Shown here in pieces: positions 10,902 to 24,074 of a stretch of DNA of 64,000 nt (position 1 is its first letter; each line of letters begins with the position of its first letter). This DNA is from Omphalotus guepiniiformis. Lineage: Eukaryota; Basidiomycota; Agaricomycetes; Agaricales; Omphalotaceae. The notes beneath the pieces were generated by a model that did no database searches, had not been told where the DNA came from, and saw only the letters and a program-made list of their open reading frames with translations. The translations under genes and the position numbers were made by a program. The DNA is taken from the NCBI GenBank assembly GCA_028554645.1, contig JAQOOI010000070.1, positions 682,001-746,000 on the forward strand. Reading direction: 5' to 3'.

Positions 10902-13900
10902 TCATGGTGGAAGGTGCGAAGGTAATCTATTAGTATTACTATTACTGGATGGCGCAGAACCCCGCCGCGACTCCAGAATATTATAATTCATAAATGAGGA
11001 CCATCTATCATTCAGCATCATATTGTCTCCATACCCACCACCTGCCGAATTCCGTTTTTCTCCAGACACCGAGGCTCCGCTTTGCTGTCCGTATCCGGTG
11101 TACATATCCATCGACCCGGTGGTCTCATGGAAGAGTCCTCCCCAGCCTCGCGAGAGATCGGCGAAAGTCTGAGCCTCAACCTGATGTGAAGACGACGACG
11201 CCGACGGTGGAGGAGGCTGTGGCGGGAGTGAGGGCAATGTCAAAGAAGGAAGTTGAGGGGCTCGATAGCTGCTCGACTGTGAAGCATGAGAGCTTGTGGA
11301 GATAGGCATCGACGTGTCGTATGGGTTGAGAGGCGCGTCTAGCCCGAAGAAAGCTGGTCTCTTCATAGACGGCGCTGGAACACGCGGCGGAGGAGCGAAC
11401 GCATGGGATTCAGACAGCGATGCAAAGGCATTATGGTCTGTAGAGTCGTTCATTAGCGACGAGGGGACTTTCTGCTTGGTCATCACAGGGTGCTCTGGAA
11501 GTACAGGGAGCCCATCCCCGGCCAGACTGACAAGTAGCTGTTTCCGTTGTGCTTCCTGGGCTTCTATAGCTTTTTGCAACATAGCTTGAAGAACCGGCTA
11601 GTTGGGCGCGTGAGAAATTTACGCAAGAGCCTTCATAGAACTCTTACCAGGACTTTAGCTGCGCGAATGCTAATCTTGGCTGCATCTCTGAAAACGGTGC
11701 ACGCAGACTCGAACTGACCGAGAGCGGGCGGTTCTAAATTCAAATGAAACCCGCGGGTCGCGACAGTCCCGACGATGACCTATGTTCACACGTTAACTCA
11801 AGACGGTTCGAAACGTCGAAAGCGGTTGCGTACTGCAGCAGAGAACGCAAATGACCATATTCTCCAAATACGAGCACACAAAAGCGGTTTCTTCTGGAAT
11901 TGCGTCCTCGTAAAGTCGAGAACTGTGCAAGCGCTTTGATATGCAGCAATAACTGATTTCCTGTAGGGGCTCAGGAGCGGATTCGCTGGATACTCACTCA
12001 TAGCATGAGTAAAAAATCCTCGGTGGAGATAAAGCAGCACTGAATGATAATCAGAATGAGAGTATTCACAGAGAACAAGCCTACTCAACTAAGATCTTGG
12101 TAATGCGAGCGTACAAATGTGCGCATCGACAACGCAGTTCGATCGTTCACGGGTTCACCGTCATAAGGCGGAGGGGTAGCAAATTGTCGTATCTTTGCGT
12201 CTATCTCCATGACAGTCTCGTAGGAAGGGGACTTTGCAGAAAGGGTGGCTTCCACAACAGGCAGAAGGCACTCCGTCGTGGCTCGAAAGCCCCATGTTCC
12301 AACTACAGACAAAGAATAACCTAGAGGAACTTCACCTTGTTGATACAGGGATTCTTCTGCTGAAGTCGGGATTTTGCAGTCAATATGGTTTGAGAATATT
12401 ACGGGTGGTCGGCCGGTAACCAAGCACTGATATCATTAGATGAGGCCATCATGAAGGAATATAGACGAATATGGAACTATGTACCTGCCAAAGAGTTCCA
12501 GCGAGCAGGTTCCAAAAATACACACGACGGTCGTATGCTTCTCGACCTTCGAACTTCCACATAGACGGATCTAAATCTACGGGAGTATTCAGCACACATC
12601 ACCAAACTTAATTAAATATACGCACGGAAACCGATCTGGAAGAGTATAAGAAACTGTCATTGCATGAAGACAAGAGAGAACGAGACACACCTTCAATGCC
12701 ACCTGACCGGCAAGGTTGAGCAGGGAGTAAGAATGCTCCAGATTGCTTTCCTTCCCACTCATACCGTTGTATACACTCATGAGATGTAAAACCTTAAAAT
12801 GAATGTGAATTAGAATAACGTTGGAATGGGTGTAAAGACCTACTTTGATTGTAACTACAGACTGCTCGGTGAGCACCGGCTGCAAGACAGCAGATGCTCG
12901 AGCGAGCATATAATAATACTGCGCTTCCAGACTATAAGGTTCTAAACTGAGGTCTACCAGAGCGCCAATTCCCAATACTATTAACAGCAGAGATAACTCG
13001 TGAGGTCCGTAGCTGTAGTCGGATTGTTTATAGATAGCAGGAATCAGCTCCGATATCAACTGCTGCTTTGACACGACGTGAAACATCCAAGAAAGATGCT
13101 CGAGGAAAGTCTCGCATAGCGTGATTGCTCGTTCAATGGGAGGTAAAAACGACTCGATGGACGCCTGGGTGACGCGTTTAGGAAGATAGGGAGGCGTCAT
13201 CGGAAACGCTTGGGAGAAGCGGACAATCTCCGGAGGAAGGCAGGAATAGTCGAGCTCGGGCAAACGAGGGGCTGGTGTATCCGCGTGCGTCCGTTCTTCA
13301 TAAGACTTCTGGTCCTTGATAGCATTTCATTAGCGATGGAAAACACTCGACTGAGAAAGATCTAACCAGAAGGATACTCTGCAGAAAGATATTCAGATTA
13401 AAGTCTTTTAAACAATGCAGAGATTCAAACGAACCTCGGAGCTTCCAGAAGGACCGTAAAAGCGATTAATCCCGCCTTTCCCAATATACAGTGTACCCAA
13501 ACGATCTGTAGCCGGAGTATCCTCTCCTTCCTCTTCTTTGAGAGTGTATTTCGGGTACGGGTCTTCCTCTTCGTCTCCATACTCAACAAGCAAGGGGTGT
13601 AGCTCATTGGAATGATCTGCTTGTGCAATAGCTAATGCGTCTTCTAACGAGTGCATTCGTGCCTCGAGTTTGGCGAGCTTTCGATGGAGATGATCGGTTG
13701 CTGCAAGAACGAACCTACAGGAGATATTCAGTGTCATAAAATCTCACAGACGCGAAAATATTGCTGACCTGCTGCCTTGTCCAGGAGGTATTGTACCTGT
13801 TAATTGATATAATTAATATGAGGTCGGCCGAAAAGCGAAGGTGCGCCGGACACAGACCATTTGGGCATAGAGAGGCGCAACCGCGTTTAAGACAGGTAGA

Positions 13901-14140
13901 ACATGGCACCGTTTTATCACAACGAATCTTGAGTCTGCGACATTCCGCGCAAGCTATCTCGCCCCTTCGATCATACTGAGTCCGAGGCTCGGAAATTTAC
14001 TGGGAAGAAACGCACCTGATCCGCTTAGATGCTTTAGAATTCTGTGGAGGTTGAGGTATCAGTGAGCCTGAGTCTGAAGGAGAGACCGGACTCGAAGCTT
14101 TTGAAGATTCGCCTTGTTTGTACGGGTGAAATCCGGACAT
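10902..14140 (-). CDS. Zn2Cys6 fungal transcription factor with fungal_trans domain
   Basis: A nuclear DNA-binding regulator. The start at 14140 opens MSGFHPYKQGESSKASSPVS, a Ser/Pro-rich leader. After a short intron the binuclear zinc cluster reads ACAECRRLKIRCDKTVPC followed by STCLKRGCASLC, giving the six Cys with the usual spacing. A putative linker/dimerisation helix follows (RKLAKLEARMHSLEDALAIA). The block TLYIGKGGINRFYGPSGSSE precedes the middle homology region, which runs through about 13260-11800 with YDRRVYFWNLLAGTLWQ and VTGRPPVIFSNHIDCKIP, diagnostic of the fungal_trans family. The C-terminal 230 residues (10902-11582) are Ser/Pro/Gln/Asn-rich, as in activation regions. Many introns are present, so internal joins are approximate. 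Target genes cannot be inferred; neighbours do not form an obvious regulated cluster. Confidence 0.85.
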
Positions 14141-17100
14141 TAGCCACTGAACGATGGAATAGGAGACGCGTTCTCGACTGTAAATTCAATGAATAAGGAC
14201 GAAATTCGAGAAATACGAAGGCACTAAAGGACATTACTGAAATCAACTGGTAGAATGAGCAAAAGATGCGAAGGTATCCATGGATGATGGAAGGCGTATG
14301 TATAGCCAGAAAAACTTGGTGCCATCAGAGGTCGATTTCCTATTCACGTGAGCGGCTATCTCTCTCGTCATCTGAAGGCGAGAAGCACCGCAGCAACGTT
14401 AACAACGCCGACCACATCCGACTGTCAGGGATTTGCAGGGATGATGGTCTCCTCTAAAGTAAGTTAACTCAGTTTTGTTTTCCAGTCTTTGCCTCAAGTT
14501 ATTCAAGTTCTGCTGTTCGGCAGCCCAATTAGAATTTGAAGGACATTTCAGGACATTTCACGCTGTTGGAAATTGGCATCTATTGGCATCTGCTTCGCCG
14601 AATATGTACTACTGCGGTTGCGGAGGCCCCTTGTATGTGCTGCTTCGCATTTCCTGCGGATTTTATGTTGACGATCGTGGATCTAATTTTTACTTTTTTT
14701 GCAATCCGCTAAAGTCGGAGAGGTGACCAGTACTCTCGAACGCTACATTCTCCCGAAATACAGTCTTGCGCGACTTTGGAAGTACATACTTTCGTCCTTT
14801 ATCAACCTGCCAATATTCCATTGCCAAGAGACAATTCCATCGATTGCGCAATACTGGCCCGAGTGCCTTGTGCGCCCCTACTTAGTGCCTACCTCTGGAA
14901 AAATATGCGCGGCTTTTTCCGCCTGAACATATGAACAATCCGAGGCGTTCTCCGGAAGCCGCTCCACTTGGGAGGTCATGCTTGCAAGACCTTCAGCCTT
15001 GTCTGACGGCAAGGTTATCCTCTTCCTCGACAATCAGAACTTTTTAAGTAAGTAGAGTATCCATTTAGATCCAGGGTATGCTCTCATGATCCCACAGGAT
15101 CCCACTCATCTTGCTTTAGCTGGTTTTTCCCAAACTACATACGCGTGTTGACCGGATGTCGACCAAATGATGGTCGTCGTCATCCTCTTGATGATCGACC
15201 CCATACTCATATAATTGCACGGCTAACGATAATGATCGAAACACATTTGCTTCGATAAGTAGTTTCTATGTATGTTTTTTTTTTCGTCAATGCGAGTCTG
15301 TTAATGATTTTGCGGTCACACCCTGATCAGATATACTCGGCTTAAATGCTTGAGGCTAAAGAGCTCCTCAAATATTCGTTGCAAAACTCGAGGCAAAGTA
15401 TCACATGGGTTATATTTCAGAATTTCTTCAAGGTTTCCGGCTTCAACTAACCCCGACGGCGACTTACGTTTCTGGATCCACAGCGTACATCCTCGTACAT
15501 CGTCCGTCTCTTGCTGTCTCGCTAAAACGAGACACTTGGGACTGGCAGCATCACACCGTCTCTTTCAACATAGCTTAGGAATAGTGCGGTTCAAAGTCAG
15601 GGTGATGCTTCGGATATTCAGCACTCCGCCGCGGCGAAGAAGTATCGAGGAACCACCGAATATATAGCAAGATTATTAGTATCAGTATGGGCCTAGTGAC
15701 GATTAGTTGCTCAGCCATGCTCATTAGCCATGGGTAAATCGCAATTCGTACATTGTTATTCATTGGAAACGAGGTTGACTCTTATCTTTATCGCGTAGGC
15801 TAAGTAGAAGACTGGAACTCGTCGGAGAGCTTCTGAATGTCAGAACTACAGACTTCCATCACAGCGTTATTGGTGTGCAAGGTTCACCTATCTGGTTGAT
15901 CCAAAGAAGGATACATGCAACATCACACGCTCCCGAGCTTCGTTGGCTTCTGCTCTTGCATTCCCAGAGGGTTCAATACTCTGTTCTTTCAATTACATTA
16001 ATCAGGAGCTTATGTCCCAAGTTTCAGGTATTCTCGTCCCCGCTTCTGATCTGGTCAGCCACGTTCCTACGTCTATTGGACGGGTTATTCTGCCAATGAC
16101 CAGACTTTCAAAACTGCTATAGGAATTATTTCTACCTATTCACACTCTTCATTGGGCAACATGTCGTTATACCAGTGTGATACTGGGACGTCCTCGATCT
16201 GAAGAACATCCTCCGTATTGCAATAAGCCAGATATCAGTTCACGAACTCTGCATTATACAAGTCAGCATAACGTCTACAGTCCGACTTTGCACCATCGTT
16301 CGTTGTAGCGACGGCCGATCCACAATGGGCGTTCATCATGAATAGTTGTTACCAAATCACTCTACAACTGATTCGAACAATGTGCCCGGCAAAAAATTCG
16401 CAATACTTATGCATGGATGACCGAAAACATCCACCTCTCAGGTAAGTATCGATTTATTCAAGTTGTCTCCTGCTTGAAATGAAGATATCTGGAAATATAA
16501 TTGTCTAGAAAGCCCATTTGGTTTATTTCCATCTCCGCCTCTTCAGCTGTATATGCCGCATGCTCGTTACCCAATCGTAGGATATCGTTAGTGAGTAGTA
16601 ACATTATATTGCCATCAGTGTACTACTATACCATCTTGGATAGATTCATCAAAATCCTTCAAACCTCTTGGAAAACCGCCATCTTTGTGATATTGCTCAC
16701 ACAGCACACCAATGTGATGTTCACGAAGACTACCTATAAAGTAGGCTCGCGAGTTTGATGAGCATTGAAGACACAGCTAAAGACGGAAAGAATAGCACGA
16801 TAGATTATGTTATTGAGCAGTCCAGCAAAAATGCAGGAAATTGAAAACTGAGCGAAGGTATATCTCATCTATCCATATGTCAAACTTGGTTGCTGTAAAG
16901 ATTGACCAAAGGGGCCTTTCACAGATGTTGCAGCCACTTCGGGTGTGCCGCATGAATCACTGGTGTAATAATCCTACTACTGCCAACACTGTACATAGAG
17001 CTCACTCTCGTCTACAAAATCCTCTCGTTCAGATCACGCTACTTGACTCGTTCTTGGATTGAAAGATCATCAACCAGAATCTTCTCAGGACCCGGACCCG

Positions 17101-19674
17101 CACACAAACCACTCATGACGTTGTGCATTACCGAAGTCAGCCCATTCTCTTTGTATTGCATTTGACTTTGATCTCACGTTCAAACTCTCGCCGGATCGCT
17201 GACTCTCCGCAGAAGTGCTGCCGCGTCAAAGCTGTTGCTGTCCAGTGAGTCATACGATGACTCAGCTGCTTGCGTCACTACTGTATGTGCCGGCCGCTTG
17301 GCACAGCCTTATCGGCCTATGGGGTCCGAACACACTCCGGTGAGTCTTTCATGAGCCTCTATATCGCTTGCACTTTCGAATGTGAATCACCTAGCATTCA
17401 AATTGACATAGTCTCAAGTATGCCCGGACTGCGTATGCTTTACCACAATTCTACAAAATTTTGCATTGCATTTCTCGGTCAAAGCTTGCACCAACTTTGC
17501 TTAATCTAAACGAAGATATACAACAGCATAAACTTACCACACCACCACACCACCAGCTCCTCACGTTGGAGCAAGCCGCAGTAACAGTCTTAGCTGGAAT
17601 GCTCCCGAGCCTTTTCTCAAATTCAAGAATATAATGTCTTGTTCTTTTTTCAAAGTCACCAGGATACTGCGCGAAGAAAGCTGTTGAGGTCTTGGGCCTT
17701 GGCTCTGTCTTCCTGGGCTAGGGATCTTCAGGTTGATCTTGCTACGCAAATCTCAATTATTTCTCAGGCAGAGCCTCATCGATAGCCTCGTCCTGCGGTA
17801 AAGGTCAGCAAAATCTTCCAACCACCTCGGTCCACGTTCAAGCATTCAAGAACGCCGTCTACCCTCTACAATGTGTACAGCTTTGTAAAAATTCTTTCCG
17901 CACTTTGCTTTACTCAGTGACTGCTGTGCTACGTGCAAGACGGCGTTCCGAACAATCGCTCGATGTATGTTTAGCATTCAACAGTTGCGATCGACTCATT
18001 GCAAGTAATTTGTTTATTGAACGACCAGTCGAGTCATCGCTAAATTCATCAACCTTCACTGTATAGTTCCGTCTAAACGCTCACTCCCGAGTCATGCGCG
18101 GAACACGCTTAGAACGCATGTATACAAACGTTTTGCCTTTACGATAGGGAGGGTTGAGGGCTAGCTGCGCATATATACATTATTGGTCTAAAACCAGATG
18201 ATCCCTACATCAGTGTAGTCTGTAAGTGAACAGAGATTCTTCGAGCTGTCCTAGGGTTTCCTGATATACCCAAGGAATTAATCCTCATTTACATATCTCA
18301 GAGCATCATTGCATCTGCCAACATCAAGTCACCGCCGCCGTGTCACTACAGCAAGGATAGCTCCAGCGTCTCTGCTTTGACTTCTGTGACTTCCTATACA
18401 GCACTTTCAAAAGCAGCTGTTTCTCCTATCATACGTCCTCTCCATAACTGATGTCGACTTACCTGAAATACTATATACATGCCGCTATCCACAAGGAGAT
18501 CTTCATGGCTCTAATATAGGGACGGCAAGCTGGGTATAAAATCTACGATTACTGGGCGGCCATCCAAAGAACAATGTTGTAAGACACCAGCCACGATCCT
18601 GGGGCCTGATTTTCCTTACTGGAAAGCGTTTCATGCTCAAGGCCACAACAGCTTTAGCGGTATCTTTTCTAAGATCTTTTTTTTTAAAGCCAAGGAGTCA
18701 TTCGCCCAAACGAGAACAGGCGTACGCTACATAGTCAAATCCAAATCCGGGAGAAATCACTCAAATTGGTTGATAAGTTACGCCAATCGACCGTGCTACC
18801 AAGGCGTTTTTGCCTCGGAAGCGGAATTAACGAGTCACTGGTTGGTTGGTTAAATTAGATACCAAGTACTGAGAAGACATCTTCGTCCCTCCTGATTTGT
18901 TCTCCCAGTGTACCTTGATAAGTATCAAAGGATTCCCATTCGTTTATCCGCCGCAACTCTAAACAATCCTTCTAACCACCCCTTCAGAGCCCTTCTTGAA
19001 GATTTGCGATGCTAATTTGATACTACGCAGGGGTAGGTTAGGGTAGATTTCGCCGGATTTCAACTGTGCCAATGTACCTCGCTGTTTATATCGGCGTTAA
19101 GAATCAAACGCTTGTTACCGCTACATCATCGCAATACAGCTGTTAAAAGTTTCATATAGTTATGTGGGTGGAGATAGATGCTCAGGCAGACGTTCTGGTG
19201 AGCAGTGGGATACATATCAATAATGTAAGAATGGGTTTTATACAACGCGTATATAATAATGCAATACATGTATGCACTATGGCTACAATAGAAACCGAGT
19301 CCAAGAAATCAAACACTAGAGAGAAAATTAGATGCTTTACTAGTAGAATATCATACAAAGCGATCACTCAGGATCATAGGATAACAATGAATATGCACAG
19401 GAGTCAATTCCAGCAATATAAGCCCCCATTATCCCAGCTATAGCAGTAGAACAGCGAGGATCACGTATCAAAGACAAAGATCGGAAAGGAGAGCAGACAT
19501 CCACATCATGCACATAACATGGAAGCCAAGAGCCAGTGCAAAAAATAGCACAAAGAAAACAGGGTATCTCCGAGTCTGTGAAAGGAAAGCATGGGGATGT
19601 CGCAACGAGGAGTAAACTCCGAAGTGCGACGGACTCGACCGAGGCGGGTACGCGTTCCGAAGAATACTAGTACT
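14141..19674. other. Longest gene-poor stretch in the window
   Basis: About 5.5 kb without a gene I can support. Open frames are at most about 105 codons and their number matches chance for this base composition. Isolated good splice donors occur (for example GTAAGTAT at 16441 with an AG near 16508), but no chain of exons gives a recognisable protein. No terminal repeats, poly-A tail or transposase/integrase motif was seen by eye. Decayed mobile DNA or a long non-coding transcript cannot be excluded. Confidence 0.5.
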
Positions 19675-20567
19675 TTAATTCCCGGGTGTGGAAACAGCAG
19701 TGCGCTGCGGTCCGTCGTAGGCGGCTTCAGCTGACGCGTCAGCACTACCTTTAGGTTGGCGATACGTGCCTCGGGGCCAAGTCACCGTGAGCATTCCCTC
19801 CGTGAGTGTGGCAGTGATGTCAGATTCCTAGAGGACAAAGGAGAAGAACGAGTCAGCATTGTTCGACAAGTAAGGAGAATATAAGCCTAAAAGGGAACAC
19901 GAATACCGGAATCTGAGAATAACTTCTCATTCCATATCAAATGATTTCCGAAATCGTTCGAGAGCACAGGGTGTTGACTCACTTTGGTCCCTTCAGGGAG
20001 CGGTATAGCGCGTTTAAATTTACCATATCGAAGTTCTTCGATAAGGTGTCTCGGCCTAGGAGCAGAATGCTGTTCAGAGTCTACATCCATCTCCCCAGAA
20101 GCCAGAGCATTTGCAATCGCCACAGGATGCCGAGGTAATGGTGTATCCCGAATTGGGTTCAACCGATTCCGACGTTCGCCTTCGACAACGAGGTGACCAT
20201 CCTGAATGTTGAGAGAAATCTCATTCCGGCTGACACCAGGAAGCTCGAAGGAGGCAACTATAGTGGGACTGGCTGGGTCGTCAAACACGTCTAGTCTAAA
20301 AAATGTGGCAATTATAATCAGCGTGTGATATATGACAACAAACACTTGCCTTGGTTTCCACTGAGTGCACGACCCTCTCAGGTTGTAATTCACCAGCTTG
20401 ACCCTGTTGTTCGCTAGTAGAAATCGTATTTTCCTATCCGCGACTTTGTCTATCATTTCCACGAATTTCATGTATGCAGGAGAACCTTGAGGGGGATGAG
20501 AGGCCTCGGGAGAGGCTCGGGGAGATGAACGAGCTGCCTGGAGTTTTGCAGTTGAAGTGGGTGCCAT
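19675..20567 (-). CDS. Small heat-shock protein, Hsp20/alpha-crystallin family
   Basis: An ATP-independent holdase chaperone. Three exons are joined by introns at 20296-20349 and 19828-19982. The N-terminal arm is MAPTSTAKLQAARSSPRASP, followed by a region up to QWKPR. The alpha-crystallin domain starts RLDVFDDPASPTIVASFELP, continues GVSRNEISLNIQDGHLVVEG, carries a loop insertion of about 35 residues that includes MDVDSEQHSAPRPRH, and resumes KFKRAIPLPEGTK joined across intron 2 to ESDITATLTEGMLTVTWP. The C-terminal tail after WPRGTYRQPKGSADAS is 18 residues and contains no clear I-x-I motif. The first intron is GC-AG rather than GT-AG. The ELPGVSRNEISL block and the A-x-x-x-G-M-L-T motif make the family call firm. 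It stands alone between two gene-poor stretches. Confidence 0.9.
20296..20349 (-). other. GC-AG intron in Hsp20 gene
   Basis: The donor is AAG|GCAAGT and the acceptor TTTTTAG. Removing 54 nt joins KPR to LDVFDDP, the expected start of the alpha-crystallin domain. The intron length is a multiple of three and has no in-frame stop, so retention would add 18 residues without ending the protein. Confidence 0.7.
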
Positions 20568-23500
20568 TGAAAGATTTGGGTGGAGACTGTAAGATGAAAG
20601 GCTGCCTTATAAACGAGGTGGAAACTTCTGGTGCTTTGGAGTGAGACACCTTGCTTTTATATGGTATAGCTCCGGCCGGTACCATAAAAGGTAATTTCCT
20701 CTGAGTCATCCACTGGCTAGTCCGAGTCGACGATTCACCCAGGTGTGGGCGAGCTCGGTCTACCTCTGCAGATTATGACTGGACAGCGGAGTGCATGGGA
20801 GTAGCCCTGAATATTGAATATTGAATCCTCGCAACAGACATGACACGATATTACTGTTGCTTGGTTAGCAAGGCGTATAGCTGACAAAATCCAGTGTCCT
20901 TTGCATGTGTAATGAGCTTCCCGCCTGTATGTCCGCCGCTGAATTGTCCGAAGAGTCATGTCACGGATAATAAGTCAAATCCGACTTGAGAAAGGAGGCC
21001 ATCGATTGAGCGATGCAATCAAAGCAAGTGAGAGCAAGTTTCCGTGTTGCGTAGAACGAGGAGAGCTGTGCAAAAAGCGCTGCGCGTGGGAATGTGTCGG
21101 TGCTTACTAAACGTCAACTGGCGGCTCGGATGTCCTAAAACGACTTTAAACGACGATATACAACTTCAAAGTTCACTAGCACTGCGGAATCTTGTTCAGG
21201 GAGCAATCTGTTGAGGCGGTGGCTGTATACAAGATACAAGATCCGCAATACGTATGTTCATTCGTGACTCGGTTCAAAGTTCCACGTTACAAGCTTGCTC
21301 TTTTACTTACACTCAAGTTCTCAATTTTTCCTACGCCTGCGGACCACGTCGTACGATTTCGCATACACATCTACTTCAAAGCTCTAGAAACACGTTCCTG
21401 AGATTCCTGTGGCGAATTGCTTTGGTTTCAAGCTGTGGCATGTTGCCTACCCTCCAGTGCATCTCCAGGACAAAACGGATTTAGCGAATCATTGCCACAT
21501 TTACTGTCACCTTGACTTCGGAACACTTAAGTCAGATTAGCGTATCTCGGTGGGCTCGCTCGGTCGCGGATTCTCCGAACGGCCCATATTCAAGTGACTG
21601 TACAATTCACAAAAAACTTATTGTGAGTCATCCGAGACGGCTCGACAAACGCGTCAGCTACCGCCGAGGTGAGAAGTCTCTAAATCTACAACTGATACGA
21701 AGATCTTTATTCTTTCTTATTATGTATCACAGGCTTATTTTGTACACCAGCCGTTTAACCGCGGTAGCGGTTTTTTGCATGAAATTCTATCCTCCTTGAA
21801 TTTCTCTGCAATGCCTGAAGCTGTTTAACTAAGGCCGTGCTTCCCGCTCGTACGCTCGCTTCGTTATCACAGGCGTATATCATACACCCGACTAGGGTCG
21901 GCCACAACTTTATTGAATGCAATAGCCGTCTACACCTTCGTCTTTTCAGTAACTCTGCAGCGCCCATCGACTGTCCTAGACTTGCATACCTATACGTGGA
22001 ACCAAGAAGACCGCTAGTTCATGAGATGCCCCTGGACGACTAGCTACTAAATGATCTTTACCAGCTAGAAGTTCACATTATGATGCCACTCTAGGTTCGA
22101 AGTCACACCCTTCCTCCGGTGTATCATCTCGATTTGTCGTCCTTGGTGCATTCTACCTCAGATCTGGCCGTCTTCGATCAACAGTCTCTTATCATACGCT
22201 GCGCTGTACACAGTCCATGCTAGTGCATGACATATTACTAGTATGCACGCCACTTAATTATTCTCCCGATCATTTCCATGATCTCAATTCCTTCTGATCA
22301 TAGAAATATCAGCGCCAGTAATTTTGCTGTTATAACTGCTAGCATGTTTGCTCATATCTCAACGCCCAAAGTCAGTGGGCCCCTTCTGGCATTTGATGGA
22401 AATCGAAATGTCTTGTTGCATCAGCTATAGATGGTATGAGATCGGAACTCATGGCACAGCTGTTACCTGTGCCCTGCATTTTATCATCGATGTCTACTCC
22501 CGAATGTGCCTGCAAAAAATGGAGTCAATAGCTGTAAGTAGCGCCCACCAACTGCCAATTTGGTCTCACATGCTGGAAATTAGCGCTAAAGTACTCAGTC
22601 CCGACAACACTTCCGACGATTTCATCTGATATCCGATCCAGCATCGAAACCTGCACCACAACTGTTCAAATGTTGATGGATGTAGCCTCCTCTCAAAAGC
22701 GCATATGCGCTATTTACTAGCAAATGGAGTTTTTTTCTCTTTCTTTTGACAACCAAAAATATTATTCCTAAGCAAACTAGCACAACTTCAGAAGGTGTAT
22801 ATACATATCTATGAATGAGTGGTATTGAGTGCAGTGCTAACAGTGGGACCAATGACGAGATTTAGTGTGAAAAACCACCAAAGGACCAATAGAAGGAATA
22901 CACACTGATAGAATATATCTTCGCGGGGTTTGTATATAAGTGGTGGGACTTCACCTGCACAGCTCGTCTCCCGGTATAATGTCGTGCCAGTTTTGCCTGC
23001 CAGGAAATCGGTATGTAGCCTGATGGAAACGTACGAACCTGCCAGCAGCTTTCTTCAACACCAATAAGACGATCTTGGGGCATTACAAGCCTCCTCTGGG
23101 AACCGGGGGTAAGTATGAATGTGGGCATATTGACCCCGTTGCTGCCCAGCTTCATTGTTATCACCGGCGAGAAGACATCTTGAAACAGGTGAGATGAGGA
23201 TTACAGTTCAAGACGTCTAATACCATCAACATTAGTAGTCGGGCGTTTTGAGGAAGCGAAGATGGTAAGAATCTTCAGTCAGCACTAATCCCTAGGCCTC
23301 CAAATAAAACCCCGGGAGATATTTTGTGTAAACGCGAGTCGAGCCTGAGACGCATCTCCTATCCCGTACGTGATCGAGACCGCTTACCTGGACAAGAAGA
23401 GGTGTCGATATCGAGTACGCGGAGACCTGATTTCAGCAATGACACTGCAGACCTCGGAATTGAGGTGGTACTGGGTTGAGGCCTTGGGTAGGTTTTCTCG

Positions 23501-24074
23501 TTCTCTGAACAATGGGTATGGTTTGCTTTTGAACTACTCATTGCCTACTGTGTCACCAGCCTGACGATGATCGATATAGATGAGGCAAACTGGCATGCAG
23601 CTAGGTCCGTTGATTTAGGCGCGAAGATGCGAAGATGCAAGTGAGAGTTGAAGGTGACTAGCTCTGGGTAGCTATTTGCGCGATGTTTGCAAATTTATTC
23701 GAGGTTTGTAGAATTAAAATCTCTGGTAGATATCTCAATGAGACTGAACCGTGACGAGCCTGCGAAGTGGATATACTCGACAGTCGAATGGTTTGGTAGG
23801 AGCCTAAGAGATCCAGGGCTTCATTATGCACGTTCGAAACAAAATATCCGCACTTTTACTTTTTGCTCCTCTTGACGAAGCTTGAGTTGAGCTTGAAGTC
23901 CTAAATCTCCAATGTTATGGTATGTTTTGACGAAGGAGGTTGAAGGTTTGTTGATTCCTGTGGTTCGAACCAAACATTGGTCAGATTGTTTCCTGACCAC
24001 AGGCACAAGCCACAAACTCAGAACTCAGTTGGAAACTTGTAAAACAAAAACTTTGAAGCTATCTTCTCTCCTCG
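20568..24074. other. Gene-poor stretch between Hsp20 and CstF-64
   Basis: About 3.5 kb holding the promoters of two divergent genes. Open frames stay near or below 100 codons. A minus-strand frame at 22862-23164 (100 codons) and a plus-strand frame at 22348-22629 were examined and not accepted. I see no repeats or RNA genes. Confidence 0.45.
20654..20661 (-). promoter_or_regulatory. TATA box of the Hsp20 gene
   Basis: A TATAAAAG element on the minus strand lies about 87-94 nt upstream of the ATG. A GAAnnTTC pair at 20621-20628 could be half of a heat-shock element, but it lies between the TATA box and the start codon, so I do not call it. Confidence 0.45.

Noticed and set aside
15806..16122. 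About 105-codon open plus frame with protein-like stretches
   Set aside because: Frames of this length are expected many times by chance in 64 kb, and no start, domain or splice chain supports it.
16365..16395. GATTCGAAC, second tRNA-like T-loop
   Set aside because: Only four of five stem pairs form and no matching acceptor stem lies at the right distance.
20621..20628. GAAacTTC as a heat-shock element of Hsp20
   Set aside because: Only two units, and it lies between the TATA box and the start codon.
22348..22629. Plus-strand ORF containing ALHFIIDVYSRMC, faintly like a retroviral-type integrase core
   Set aside because: Only one short match; the other catalytic blocks of the integrase core are absent.
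22862..23164. 100-codon minus-strand ORF with RRLVMPQDRLIGVEESCWQ
   Set aside because: A possible spliced start (MSSRR) could be forced, but no domain or continuing exon was found; length is within chance.
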